DNA from: Chamaecrista fasciculata
Taxonomy: Eukaryota; Streptophyta; Magnoliopsida; Fabales; Fabaceae
DNA: 64,000 nucleotides
NCBI GenBank assembly: GCA_003254925.1
Contig: QANZ01008445.1
Coordinates: 157,898 to 221,897 of the forward strand
Reading direction: 5' to 3'
Below are positions 12,801-25,005 of this stretch, piece by piece; the first letter of the stretch is position 1, and each line of letters starts with the position of its first letter. The translations under genes were made by a program, and so were the position numbers. Below the pieces are notes generated by a model that saw nothing but the letters and a program-made list of their open reading frames with translations, searched no databases and was not told the origin of the DNA.

Positions 12801-15800
12801 GTTCGCATTCCTCTGTATCTTAAGTTTGAGTTTGCAATTTACTTTAGGTTTGCAGTGTATGTTTTGAATTGAGTTTTCTGTTGCCTCTCTTCCATCGTAG
12901 TTATTTTCTCTCTCTGGATTCTCCCCGGAAATTTTCTTCTCCCTCTCTACCCTCTGTTGGCTTGTTTGTTCTACATCGCTTCAAAATCTCATAAATGTCT
13001 GTAGAAGATAGTTTTTGGTGTTTATGTCTACTAGGCCAACTAAGATGTACAAATTGTAAAATAAGGTGTATGAAGAGGACAGTGGAGCTTGTGTGTAGAC
13101 TGAAAAACCTTGTGAAACTTTATCTTTTTAGTGTGCCAGCTAAAATTGAGTTATATTTATCCTTCAGTATGACAAGAAAGAACACAACATCAATAAACTT
13201 GGAGGTTTGAGGGGCAGAAACATCTGATTGTGGAAAACATTTGATATGTTTCAAGCCCACTAACCATTCAAGTTGTTTACCCTAACTCTTAAAAAACAGT
13301 CACACGTAACTCTAGATAATTACCGCTAATGACCAAATAATTACATAATAAATAGCATTTATCTCACCAACTGCATCTCTAAGCGTTACCCTCAACCTTC
13401 TGCCAGCTGTTGCCCACTACTTGGGTTAAAATCCAAACACTGTACCTGACAAAATAACTCTAGTTCTGGAGTCTTTAACATACCACTTACTCTTAGATCT
13501 CCATAAAATGCATCTTACTGATCCTTGAACAATTCTCAAATTCATGGTAATCAAAATCGCGATCTTGAATCGTAAACGACCAAGATCGTGATCTCTGAAG
13601 GTGTTTCCTGGTCAGATCGTGCTGAGGATCGCCATTGACTAAGATCGGAGTGAGATCACAATTTGCAATTTTCAACCTGGGATCGTAGGATCGAATGATC
13701 TGGTGCGATCTAGTCAGAAATCTTTGTTTTCAATTTTTTCTTTCTTTGTTTTGCCTAACAGTGTCGTTTAAGAGTTGGGAAACAGGGTCTTTCCTTCTTC
13801 ATTCTACCCAGTCTTGCTTGTTCTGGTCTTCTGAATTCAAAAACAGGGCATCCTTCATCGCTGTTCTGGTTTGTTCAGCTTCTGTCCATTTTTGTCTTCA
13901 CTTATGCTTCTGTTCACGTTCATCTGTTTTCACTCATGCTTCCATTCATGTTTCATTTCATTTATCTACTCTTCTAATTTGTTCTTGACTTTTCCTTCTG
14001 GTTTGTTCATTCGCCCGCTGAATGTAATCTAGATAGGTTCTGAACTAATGATGAAGGCTAAATGTTAATGGGTTCCATTCTGGATTGTTCCATCTTTGAA
14101 GGCTTATATTATATATAGATAGATATTATTTAATGATGAAGGCTAAATATTATTCTGGATTGTTCCATCTCTGAAATAATGATGAAGGTAATTGTTGCGT
14201 TTTATGTATATATAATTTAATATTTTAATTATCAGAAAATTTTCAGAAAGTAAATATATTTATGGTTAATTAAGGCTAACTCAAATTTCACTAAAGAATT
14301 AATTTTATATTTTTCTATTTTCACAATATTATGAAAAAACAGGATTTATTAAGCATGTGACAGTGTGTTTTAACTTGTTTCATATTTGTAATAAAATTCA
14401 AGTTATTTTATGTGATAATAAAAAATTGTATTATTATTATATTTAATTTGATAGGATCTTACTATCCTCAATGAGATCTTTTTTATTTGATCTATCTTGT
14501 GTCCCGTGACTCCCTTCCAGATCTCAATCTCGATAACCTTGCTCAAAATGCATACTTCAGGCATGAATCCACTCAAGATGAAGTTCTCGGGCCATAGCCC
14601 TCAATAAAATGCACAGTTTTTTGCATGACAGCATGAGTCTAGCATTGCCACTCATACCCTTTGAATGCCGAAGTACCAAAACCTTTTTGGCACTTTTGGC
14701 TGCTGTTTTTTCTGGTTTCTTCTGATGCTTTAAGCCACTAATTTCCTTGGGGATTTTTCCTGGAGAAAGATTTCAAGCAAAATCTACCTTTTGTTTAGTC
14801 TCTTGTTTTTTATTTATAGTTTTTTCTACCAAGAGTTGGCCGCTATTTTTTCTTGTTTCTGATTTAATTTCCTTGGGGATTGCACCTGGAGAAAGGTTTC
14901 AAGCAAGATCCACCTTTTTGTTTTTCAATTTTAGTATTTCCAAGGTAGGGTTGGAACTTGAGGTGGGTGATATTGTACCTTTGTTACCATGTTAGGGCCT
15001 AAGTTAAACTAGTGGGCAGTGGCAGAATTTAGGGCTGAAGAAAGAAACCACCATTTAATCTTTTCTACATTCCTTATTTATTTTATTTTTTGGAACGAGT
15101 TTAACTATGAGATAAAGATGAGTTGTTGATCGGCCTGAGGTGATTTGAACATAAAAAGAGATAAATAGAGAGTTAAGGGCTCGAATAGTTGGACTTGGGC
15201 CAGTGACAAGAGAGACAAAAGCTAACTAGAGAAGGGAGATGCACATGATGAGCTGGATACTGCTGGGAAGAATGAAAAGAATGGCAATAACAACTTCTGT
15301 CACTTGAGGCCATGAGGGATTGAGGCAGTGTGATGACTGGTAGATATATATATACAGTGGCTGTTTTTAGGCGAGAGAAGGTAAGGAAGGTATTCTAAGT
15401 ATTTGGTGGGAGAGACCTATAACAAAATGTCGTGAAAGAATTGCTTCTGTATTTTAATAGTTAGGGTAAACGATCTCTCCGCCGCAGGTCCTCCACTTAA
15501 GGGTAAACAATTGACCTGTCTAGCTCAGTTGGTAGAGCGCAAGTTAGAAGGGTATTTCTACAAGAACAAATAAAGCTATCCTCAGAAGGAAAATAACTGC
15601 AAAAAATGAACATCCCTAAGTTTTAGGGTTTGGTTTGTAACCTATTTTCTAGTAGCTAATTTCAAGGGTTGATGTTTGATTCTTAACAATTTGGCCTCTC
15701 TAAGGCCATGTTACTAGTATCTCTTGCTGTTTTTGTTTGTCTCTCCACTGTTATTCCGCTGTATTGACCTAGTCTCTACTAAGGATGTGTGATTACAACA

Positions 15801-18800
15801 ACAACAACAACAGCAACAACCAAAGCCTTCTCCCACTAGGTGGGGTCGGCTATATGGATCAACTGACGCCAACGTGTTCTATCCTTGCACATGTCAACTG
15901 TAAGGTTATTGATAGATAGATCTTCTTGGATAGTTTTTTGGATTGTTTTCTTTGGTCTTCCCCATTCCCGGATTATAGTATTTTCTACCATTTGGTCAAC
16001 TCTGCATACCGGGGTCTCTAAAGGTCTTCTTTGCACATGCCCAAACCACCTAAGGCGTGTTTCGACCAATTTCTCAACGATAGGTGCCACACCAACCTCC
16101 TCTCTGATGACCTCATTCCTAATCTTATCCTTAATAGTATGACCACACATCCAGCGAAGCATTCTCATCTTAATCACGTTGAATTTCTGCCCATGCTGCC
16201 CTTTTATCGTCCAACATTCAGTACCATACAATACTATAGAAAGTCTTACTGCAGTACCATTTGTCATTTTACTGCAGTTATTTTATGTGAAATGACAGAA
16301 CACAGCAGAGGGCCTTATCAGTAACAAAGTCTTATGAAGATGATTAATTTTCCCATCTTTGGAACAATACTAAGTGAAAAATATAAGAAATAAAAAGCTT
16401 AACGATTCCAGAACCCTGGATAATTTTAACTTTAAATACTCTTCTTAAGACTTGTCATAGGTTTCCGATCAATAGCTTTTGCTAATTTTTATTTCCTATT
16501 TTTCTCTTCATTTTTAATAATCTTTCTTTTATTTACATTTGGTGCAGGTTGAAGATCTGAGAGAAAGTGAGCTGGAGTTGAAGTTGATTCTGGAAATGTA
16601 TAGACGTGAGTCTATTGATTCAAGGTTGGGGTCTCACATCTGGAATTAAATGTTTGATCTGATAATCAATAATTTTGTTATTATTTATTTTGGATTAAAT
16701 TTTATCTTTGTGAGTATTGGCTGTTGCCAACTATTTGAACCTGTAACTCTGGAATTGTGAGTAGACAATCCCCGGTTTGGGCATATTGCTATTCTAGGTT
16801 CTGTAACTGCTTAAAGAACGTTTAATTCATGGGTGGAACACTATAGAAGAAGTCTTATGTGTCTGCAGGGATGTTGTGGAAGCACGGGATTCAGAATATA
16901 GAGCATGGGCAAATGTTCAAAGTTTGAAATCATCTCTTGACGAGCACGATTTAGAGTTTCGGGTTAAGAAAGCAATTGAAGCAGAGGCTAGATCTCAACA
17001 GAGGCTTGCTACTGCTGAAGCTGAGATAGTGGACCTAAGACAGAAACTAGAGGCATCTAAAAGGTAATTTTTAACTTGATGCTGTTAATTGAAAGATTAT
17101 GCTAACTTGACATGGATCTGGATGCACTGCTTCAGTTATTTAAGCATCACCGTTATGGGTCTGGCTGGATGGAGGATGATAGAGAAGAGGTTATGGGACC
17201 TTTCCGATGTTAATAAGCTGAGAAGGATTTTAAACTAACTTTCCAAAATCCTCCAAAATTCTCTCTTCCATAACTCAGTTTCCCAATTTGTGAGATTTTG
17301 GGGGACAAACCAACCATTTAAGTATTGTTATTCATTCTTTCTTAAAATGTATTAATTAACTAAACTATTATAATAAACTCTTACAATGAGAGATAAATTT
17401 GTAAAAGTATATCAATAAGGAAATATTTCTTCTTTAAGGAATCTTTTTAGTTTTCTACCTTGTTAGAACCGACTCACATCAATCCAATGTTGCTCTTTGT
17501 CAATACGTCTAATGGAAAATCTAATGAACTTAATTATGCTATTCTAACCTCAAGGTTATGTCTTGAGACTGATGTCTTTCTTTGTCTTCTCAGGTGTTTG
17601 GATAAATAGAGATGTAAATAACTTCTTGCTTTAATTTGTTGTTAGACTGATAATTAGTTCCTTCACCCTCCAAGCTTCAATGTGCTGTTTCAGGGAAAAG
17701 GGTAAACTGTCTGATGTCTTGAAATCAAAAAACGAGGAAAACGAGGCCTATTTATCTGAAATAGAGGTTGGACTTTTTATCTTGAAATTGTTGGATTTGA
17801 TTTCTTCTTTGCAAGGGAAGACAATGTTCATTGGTTATTCAACTTCCATCATTTTCTAAATTCTGTAATGTTGGTCTTGTAATGAAATCTCTGCAGACTA
17901 CTGGACAAGCATATGATGATATGCAAACTCAAAACCAACATCTGTTGCAGCAGATTACTGAGAGAGATGACTACAATATTAAGGTAACATGTTATGTTTT
18001 GAAATTGGTTGGCCTATCATGCACGTCTGGTTTGAAATTCACGGTATTTTATTGCCTTCCTTCATTCCTCATCTACTTGCACCCCTGACTGCCCGCCCCG
18101 GCCATCCTTTACAGAACCCCCACCCCCCTTTGCCAAAAAAATAAAAGAAAAAGTTCTTTAGCTGTATGTAGCAGGTCATTTTCTATTTTTTTTTTTTTTT
18201 TATTTTCTTTATTTTCTCTCCTCTTGAACAAGAAGCTAATATTAACTGAAATAGCAATAAGGTGGTGGCAAAGTCATCTGTTTTTAATATGCTCAGTACC
18301 CATGTGACTAATTTTGTATGACATCTATGCCTTTTCCTTTTTCAAATTTTCTTAAATGGGAGGGTTGCAGAAACTTGTGTGGATATGTTCCGTTTTTTTT
18401 TGAAAGAAAATTATTGCCTTTCTGTCCTCCTGTAGAGTTTCTGCTTTGCAAGAATCACCATCAGAAAAGAAGAAAAATGGAGCCGTTTTATCTCGTTTCT
18501 GCATCTATTTGTCTCTTTTTGTCATGGGCTAAACGTTAAATACCTGCTCAACAAAAGGAAAATAGGTAGCTTCTTTTCACATAAACAGTTTTAGATACTG
18601 GCCACACAAACTTTAAAAGTATCATTAGGTGGTTTTATATACATAGAAATACATTTAGGCTTGGGAGTAACATGGCCAGAAGCTAGTGATCTTGTTGGGT
18701 ATCGTCTTGACCTCAGCATATCCATTCTTGTTGGTTAAGGTATATTAGTGCTCTTGAGCTCTCTAAAGCTAAAACTAAGCAGCAGTTGTTTGTTTTTGTA

Positions 18801-21800
18801 GCTCGGGTCAAACCCTAGGCTTGCTATTCCTGCTTGCGTCTTAATTTGTCACTTCTTTTGCAGCCATTCCTTCCTACGATTTAGAAGTCAATCAGTTAGG
18901 TGGTGTTTGGTGCAGGAATTAACTAACTCAGCTCTTTGAAAATCTACCTAAAAATATAATGAGTATGAGATACATGAACAAAAGCATAGCCTTCTATTGA
19001 TCCTCACTTGTTACTTCAGTCATCTTTAATGCCCTTCTAGAACTAATGGCCCACCTGCTACTTCCAATGTCAAATTTCCTCTTATATTTATCATGCTTCA
19101 TGTTCATGTATTGTTCAACCTGTTGGCTCTTCCATTAACAGCCAATAAACCCTTAATCCACTATAAATAAAACTCCCGTGTCTCAGGTTTTAGCATTCAC
19201 TTTCCCTCAAGTAGACCTTTACAGGAATTGTCTCGTAATGATAGGCCAATGTTTTACCTATTTGAGCTCAGATAGAACAGCCTAATTGCTAAGATTCTCA
19301 TCATTCAGCCTATAAGGTAATTCAAGGCACATCAATCTTCTTGGTAGAGGGAGAGTGTGGATGGTTATCAGCTTCATCATTGAAGGACAGCCCATATGAT
19401 TTCTGTTGAGATCTTTCTTTCCTAGTCAAAGGATGTGGACAGGACAATCAAGAGCCCCTGATTAGATGGCTGACTACCTGTTTAGATGACCTAACTGACA
19501 AAATAATAAAACTTGAGACAAAAATTGGCAATTTGATCCATACTGTGATTATTTGGCGTTACCTTTGTGCTAGTTATGTCTGTTAGACTTGGTTGTTTCA
19601 TTCAGCAACCTTTTATTTTTTTCCTTTGGTTGGAGACAGATGATAGAATCAAGGAAATGTTGTGTTGAATATATATGAATGTGAGTTCACAGCAATTATT
19701 TCCTTACTGGGTTTTGACTTATGTACATGCTAATTCTATTCATTCTTACCTGTGAAAACACCGACTTATTTGAATGATAGAATCAGAAGAACTTAGTACA
19801 CTGTCTGTAAAACGTTTTTATCAGATATTAATCGTTATTTGACATTCTGTTGGTTTGTTTCTTTGACACAGCTTGTCTTAGAGGGTGTGAGGGCAAGACA
19901 AAAGCAGGATTCTCTGATCCTGGAGAAGCGGGCTATGGAAAGAGAGATCCAGCAAGCAAATGCCTCTCTTAATTTTTATGACATGAAAGCTGCTAGAATT
20001 GAAGACCAGGTAGCTGAGTCTCAATAATTATTCAGATGTAAATTTGGTGTTGACTTTTGTAGGTTTTATTACTTTCGGGTATGAACTTGTATATACTTTA
20101 TATGCAGTTAAAGTTCTGTTCAGATCAGTGTCAGAGACTTGCAGAGGATAAGCTTCAAAGTTCTGCCAATTTGGAAAATACACAAAGGAGGTTGTTGGAA
20201 GGCAGAAGATCATCTCAACAAGCCAGAGATACAGTGGAAGAAGTGCAATCTAAAGTTCGTAGCAGTCGGGTAACTCTTATGGAGTTACAAGTTGACCTTG
20301 AGAGAGAAAGGTATTTGCGTTGTTCACTGTTTTCTTCATTTAAACATTTAGTAGAGAACAATTAGGGACTTGTACTCTTTTTGTTATCAGGTTTTCCAAG
20401 AAAAGAATAGAGGAGGAGCTTGAGGTTGCCAGGAGAAAGGTTATATACCTTCGGGCCCAGACTGAGGGTTCCTCTGTCATTGAAAAACTTCAACAGGAAC
20501 TGGGAGAGTACAAGGAAATTGTCAAGTGTAGTGTCTGCCAACACAGGACTAAAGAGGTAAACTTTTTTCTGTGTTTTGATTATTTGGTTTTTTATGTATA
20601 AAATTTTCTTTGAAAGTGACATGATAGGACTTATTGAAATAAGTTAATTTAGGTTACGTCTACTTTGAACACTTATTCGAGTCCTCTTTGAAGCGCATGG
20701 ATGTTATATAAAATTATTGGCAGGGTTAGTTTTGTTCTTTGTCTTACATGACAAAAATCCAAATCATTCATATGTAATCTACGAGTAATTTGAACAACAA
20801 CAACCAAAGCCTTTTCCCACTAGGTGGGGTCGGCTATATGGATCAATTGACACCAACAGGTTCTATCCTTGCATATGTCAATGTTAGGTTATTAATAGAT
20901 AAATCTTTCCGGATAGTTTCGTGGATAGTTTTCTTTGGTCTTCCCCTTCCCCGGGTTATAGGATTTTCAACCATTTGGTCAACTCTGCATATTGGGGCCT
21001 CCATAGGTCTTCTTTGCACATGCCCGAACCACCTGAGGCGTGTTTCAACCAATTTCTTTATGATGGGTGCATCTCCAACTTCCTCTCTGATGATCTCATT
21101 CTTGATCTTATCTTTTATGGTATGGCCACACATCCATTGAAACATTCTCATCTCAGTCACGTTGAATTTCTGCTCATGTTGTCCTTTCATGCGGTAAAAC
21201 TTTCCTTTTAGTTTAAGAGGCACTTTTATATCTCAAATAACCCTTGAGGCCTTTCTCCATTTCATCCACCCTGCTTGAATTCTGTGATTAACGTCCTCTT
21301 CTATTTCCCCTTTACTTTGCATTATCTTTCCCGAATACTTAAAACTTGTGACTTCTTGTAACTGATGATCTCTAAGTTTCACTACATCCATAGGATCCCC
21401 TTCTCTACCACTGAACTTACATGTCATAAACTCTGTTTCACTCTTACTGATACGGAATCCGTAAGTCTCCAAAGCTTGTCTCCACTTCTCCCACGAGTAA
21501 TTTGAACAGTTTGTTAAAATTAGTTCCTTTTATTTATCCATTTCTCACTATTGCTTATATTGTGGGTGACTATATATCTTCCGTATCTGTTGGCAGTGGC
21601 ATGTCATATGATGATACTAATTAATGTGAGTTTTGACTCTGTTGAGAAGGCAATATTTGAATTCTAGTAAGATGCAATTTGGTTACAATCTTTGCTCAGT
21701 TGTGCTGAAATTTCATAATGGTTTCTAGGATCAAATTCCTTACTATTTGGCTAGTTATGATGCCACGTGAAAGCCTATAAATAGTTATAATATAATCTTC

Positions 21801-22832
21801 AATGAGAATTAAACTATCATGATCACCACAACAAGCGTACGTCAAATCCCTAGAATTTGTGTTGCATGTTAAATTTATGATTAGAACAAAAGAACATGTT
21901 AAATTTATGAATGGGAATGGCTTGCTTATGTACAACACTTAAATACACTAGGAGCCGTCCCCTCCTGTTTAATTAGTTATACTGAATTGGATTTATTGTT
22001 TAAGTGGATGGCAACTAGCCAACTTCTAAAGACAATGCTGATAATTGTAGGTAATAAAATCAATTCAAGTTTATTCTTTATCTTTAATATCTCCTACTTT
22101 GGAAAACTTATCCTTGAACAAATTGATGTGTTTCTGAGAATGATGACGTGTTATTATATACTGTTATTCTGTTTGAAGATGATGGGTCATGTTTCATATT
22201 ATTGTCCCTTTCAAGATGGAAGAATGTTTTCCATCGTCAAAGTGTTCTTAAAGAAATTGCTAAATATTTTTTCTTCTGGAGAAAAAAATATCAGAGAACA
22301 GTGTCCTTTTGAGTGGCTTCAAAAAACTAGTCATCTACTTCTCTCAATTCCCTTTCAGTAATTTAATTTATATTTTTCATTCATTTGCTGTATACATTAT
22401 GATATATTTTTGGGTCATTTGTTCTATATAAGATGCATGTTGAAGTTACCCAATGAGGTGTATCTAGGTCATGTTACAATTATCTCCAGATTTTGTGTAC
22501 CTTATGTGAATGTCTGTCTTCTTTGGGGTATGAGGTACCATGAGAGCCATAAGAAATGCTCTGTAGTGTGTGCACACATCATGAAACATGTTGTAGACTA
22601 TTCAGAAAATTGACATTTTTGTTAAATGCTGACATGTTGGGCTGCTACTATGGATACTACATTTTAAAGGGCTCATTTTTTCTCTTAAATTTTTTGCTAG
22701 GTTGTAATTACGAAATGCTATCACTTGCTCTGCAATCCATGTATCCAGAAAGTTATCGACAGTAGGCACCGCAAATGTCCCCTGTGTGCGGCAAGCTTCG
22801 GGTCTAATGATGTTAAGCCCATTTACTTGTAA
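3397..22832 (+). CDS. HUB1: HUB1/BRE1-like RING E3 ubiquitin ligase (histone H2B monoubiquitination), 19 exons
   Basis: Nuclear E3 that, as a family, works with HUB2 and a UBC1/2-type E2 to monoubiquitinate histone H2B. Exons: 3397-3513, 4690-4851, 4960-5047, 7292-7519, 7606-7767, 9883-10076, 10153-10236, 10379-10498, 10604-10790, 10889-11049, 11139-11210, 16548-16624, 16869-17063, 17694-17766, 17897-17983, 19872-20009, 20108-20310, 20391-20556, 22701-22832. All introns are GT..AG and the phases agree, giving 2646 nt and 881 residues; Arabidopsis HUB1 has 878. The N-terminus carries EPDRKRRHFSS, so the start is the ATG at 3397, not the in-frame ATG at 3352. Most of the protein is Glu/Lys/Leu-rich coiled coil. 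The RING has C829, C832, C844, H846, C849, C852, C864 and C867 and ends KPIYL. Introns 3, 5, 11, 15 and 18 are long (1.9-5.3 kb) and hold repeats. No damage is seen. Paralogue HUB2 is less similar at the N-terminus. Confidence 0.97.
3856..3887. repeat. (TTA)n microsatellite in HUB1 intron 1
   Basis: About ten uninterrupted TTA units. It is likely length-polymorphic. Confidence 0.9.
6361..6600. repeat. Dispersed direct repeat in HUB1 intron 3
   Basis: A segment of about 75 bp starting GCCCAAAAATTCATATAA occurs at 6361-6435 and again at 6524-6600, ending TTTTGCTGGTTG both times, with few mismatches. About 88 bp separate the copies. It looks like a local duplication. Confidence 0.8.
8222..8775. 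mobile_element. GTAC/CGGGTA-ended repeat, copy A, in HUB1 intron 5
   Basis: The left edge carries GGGGACGGGTATCCC, followed by a very AT-rich block (TTTATATAAAATAAT). A middle block contains ACAATCTGACC and GGCTTTATCATTCACACTAT, and the right edge is GGTACGGGTACGTTAGCC. The same blocks recur in reverse orientation at 11656-12334. No coding capacity is seen. The edges are approximate and the superfamily is unknown. Confidence 0.6.
11656..12334. mobile_element. GTAC/CGGGTA-ended repeat, copy B (inverted), in HUB1 intron 11
   Basis: Read on the - strand it starts GGTATGGGTACAGGGTACCG. It then has the TTTATATAAAATAATT block, TATAATCTGACCC and GGCTTTATCAGTGACTGTGT, in the same order as copy A. 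The other edge is rich in GTAC (GCGTACATGTACCTGG near 11677). The copies are strongly diverged, so this is an old family. Confidence 0.6.
13500..13720. repeat. GATC/CGATC-rich patch in HUB1 intron 11
   Basis: Many short GATCG/CGATC words occur in both orientations (AAATCGCGATC near 13553, CCAAGATCGTGATC near 13579, GGGATCGTAGGATCG near 13680). This can form several small hairpins. It is probably a degenerate MITE; the edges cannot be fixed. Confidence 0.4.
14697..14920. repeat. Tandem duplication in HUB1 intron 11
   Basis: ATTTCCTTGGGGATTTTTCC (14741) and ATTTCCTTGGGGATTGCACC (about 14867) start two related units. Each is preceded by a TTGGCTGCT or TTGGCCGCT block and followed by TGGAGAAAG, TTTCAAGCAA and a TACCTTTT or CACCTTTT block. 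The period is about 126 bp. Confidence 0.7.
15513..15543 (+). pseudogene. 5' half of a tRNA-Lys gene (truncated)
   Basis: CTAGCTCAGTTGGTAGAGCG (15520-15539) is a perfect tRNA A-box/D-arm. With its flanks it matches the 5' half of plant tRNA-Lys(CUU) except for a few bases in the acceptor stem. The anticodon loop, T arm and B box are absent downstream, so it cannot make a tRNA. It could be a broken tRNA gene or the head of a tRNA-derived SINE; no SINE body is evident. Confidence 0.7.
15789..16267 (-). mobile_element. 5'-truncated RTE-like LINE fragment in HUB1 intron 11
   Basis: The - strand encodes the C-terminal end of a non-LTR reverse transcriptase polyprotein, with RMLRWMCGHTIKDKIRNE, LRWFGHVQRRP, GRPKKT and RTRWRQLIH, ending at a stop just before CCACCTAGTGGGAGAAGGC. 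The 3' end is GCTTTGGTTGTTGCTGTTG plus further TTG units, the (TTG)n tail of plant RTE-like LINEs. The 5' part is missing. No target duplication was found around this copy. Confidence 0.85.
20781..21508 (-). mobile_element. RTE-like LINE insertion with perfect 16-bp target duplication, in HUB1 intron 18
   Basis: ACGAGTAATTTGAACA occurs exactly at 20781-20796 and 21493-21508 and brackets a 5'-truncated LINE. On the - strand, reverse transcriptase C-terminal sequence (SKSETEFMTCKFSGREGD, then a DVNHRIQAGWMKWRKAS block) runs into the MRMFQWMCGHTIKDKIKNE and LRWFGHVQRRP region, then the CCACCTAGTGGGAAAAGGC end and a short TTG tail. There is an internal deletion near 21190 between the two coding parts, so no intact frame remains. 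This is the same family as the intron 11 copy. Confidence 0.92.
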
Positions 22833-23815
22833 CTGGAAACTCAATCAGTTCTCTTCTACCTGTTGGCATACCCTCAGTGTTCCATTAAATTTTATGATCC
22901 ATAATCTGTTGTATGGATTCTCCACCAGTTCAAGTGAGTTCTTATGTTAGCAGTTACAGATAAAAGGAACACTGGCATCAGTGAGTTCCTATTCCCTTTG
23001 GACCAAAGCTGATTATTTTGTGGTACTTGTGTTTAGTACCATCTGTTCACTTTCTTGAGTTCTTGGTCTTGATGTCGAGTTTATCTTTTGTGAAAACTGG
23101 AAAAGGACTTATTGGAGCCATAGGAATCTTGATATTTTTTCTTTGCAGATCTATCATAATACTTCTTCCAATGCGATGTGGATATGGTTATTGAGGTTGG
23201 TATTTCACTGCATTAAAAATTCATGTCATTCTGAGCCTGAAATGGCCATTTTTGCAAGTTGCGTTGGAAGTTCATTGTCTGTCTTACAATCAGTAAATCT
23301 GTGTCCTGCTAAAATTGCGGGAGCTCCTGACATTTTTGGGCTTAACAAGCTTTTGTGTATATGTTAGGTTTTTAGAGAAGGTCATTTCAATTTTGTTTCT
23401 CAAAGCCTGTAATTTATAGTACTAGTTGACATGTTAAAAGATAAATTGTAATTTGATCTTTGACATAAATTCTCATGTCTCCAATTTGTTTTAACTTCAT
23501 GCTTCATCCTCCCCAGTGTTATGTATTGCTTCCTACCCAACCGATTTCTGAATAACTCGTTGGATTTGTTGATTTAGTGTCCATGATTGTTTTTTTTTGT
23601 TGTTGATATATTGAAGTTCCTTGACCGTTTTGATACACTATAAGTCTAGCCCTAGTTATATCTGACTTTTCATGTTATTAAAGCTACCATCAAGTTGGTT
23701 GAATAGTGGTGGAGAATACAAGTTTGAATATGAATGTATTTATTACAAGTGTTTAAACCTCATTATATGACTTGCTTAGGGAAATCTTGTACCTTTTTTT
23801 GGTTGGTCAGAAGGG
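22833..23815 (+). other. HUB1 3' UTR and downstream flank
   Basis: AT-rich sequence after the HUB1 stop codon. The transcript end probably lies within the first few hundred bases, but I cannot assign a single poly(A) signal. No other gene is visible. Confidence 0.4.
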
Positions 23816-23817
23816 TT

Positions 23818-23940
23818 TGGGGAAAAAAGATCTAGCTATCAATAATCTGACAATTGACATGTGTAAGAATAGAACACGTTGGCGTCAGTTGATTCATATA
23901 GTCGACTCCACCTAGTGGGATAAGGCTTTGGTTTTGCACC
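23818..23940 (+). mobile_element. LINE 3'-end relic, opposite orientation
   Basis: The + strand reads LAINNLTIDMCKNRTRWRQL followed by IHIVDST, a stop and CCACCTAGTGGGATAAGGC, the same 3' end as the two intronic LINE copies. The region between the GRPKK motif and this point is deleted. The TTG tail is replaced by TTTGCACCC, so the tail has been lost. Confidence 0.8.
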
Positions 23941-24283
23941 CATGCAACAGAGAAAGACAGTAAAAAGTTGAGCCATGCTCATAACAATATACAGTGAATG
24001 TTGAAAGTTTCGAATTGTAAATTATGGAAATGAGTCAAAATATTTTAGTAGATTTTTGTTTTAAATATTTTTCATAATTGATTAATTTCGTCTCCGTTTA
24101 GTCGTTTAGTTGTTTGGACTTTGGACCATTGTGGTAGGAAAAAAAGACAAAAAGGAAAAGAACAAAACAAAGGTGGGTTTGCGGGCCAACTTGTCAATCG
24201 TCTAGAAAATCAGGCTTGTTTTCAGACAGGTTTTTCATTTTTGTCATGAAAATGAATTTTTCATTCATAAGAAAAGTAGCATC

Positions 24284-24364
24284 AAGTCATACATCAATCA
24301 GTTCAAAAAAATAAAAAAAGTCATACATCAATCAGTTCAAAAAAAAAAAAAAGTCATACATCAA
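24284..24364. repeat. Tandem repeat with A-rich spacers
   Basis: AGTCATACATCAATCAGTTC occurs twice, followed by poly(A)-rich spacers and a third partial unit (AAGTCATACATCAA). The period is about 37 bp. Confidence 0.8.
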
Positions 24365-24639
24365 GGAAATTAAATAAAACTTAGATCGAACAATGCAAAT
24401 TTAGTCTCACATTCTTAGGAACATATTACAATAGGAGAAGAAAAGAAATAAAAAAGAAATACTAGGCAACATAAGGGAAAAAAATTCAGACCTCTTAAGT
24501 AAATTTGAAAGATATAATTAATAGGCAACACATTTCTCAATTTTCTTTGAGAGATCAATTTTTTTACTCATTTTTCTTATTTGATGTTGAACTTTAGAAG
24601 TAAATTTAAGAGATGTATATTAGCAAAAGATAACAAAGA

Positions 24640-25005
24640 TAAAAGGTCAAAGTGTATTTTTGGTTCCATAACTTTTGTTCAAGTCTTATTTTGTCTTGAC
24701 TTTTGTTATTGCACTTTTGGTCTCTTATCTTTGCAAAAGGTTACTGGTTTGGTCTCGTATCACTTTTGGTTCCATATTTTTCGATTAAGTTGTAAAATTG
24801 GTCCCATATCTTTGTAAAACTTTTCACCGTCAATCCCACCTGATCTAAATATGAGACCAATTCCGCACCTTGCCAAAATATATGAGACTAATTTTATAAC
24901 TTAACCAAAAGTTAGAGGACCAATTTTTTAACATGACCAAAGATATAAAATCAAAAGTGCAACAGAAAAAGTTATGGGACCAAAAGTGCACTTTGACTAA
25001 GATAA
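24640..25005. mobile_element. Fold-back TIR element, TCAAAGTG family, copy 1
   Basis: The left end TCAAAGTGTATTTTTGGTTC mirrors the right end, whose reverse complement is TCAAAGTGCACTTTTGGTCC. The inverted similarity extends about 150 bases inward (GTTCAAGTC, TTGCACTTTTGGTCTC, CATATCTTTG words). No coding capacity. This is a common plant MITE-like design. Confidence 0.7.
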
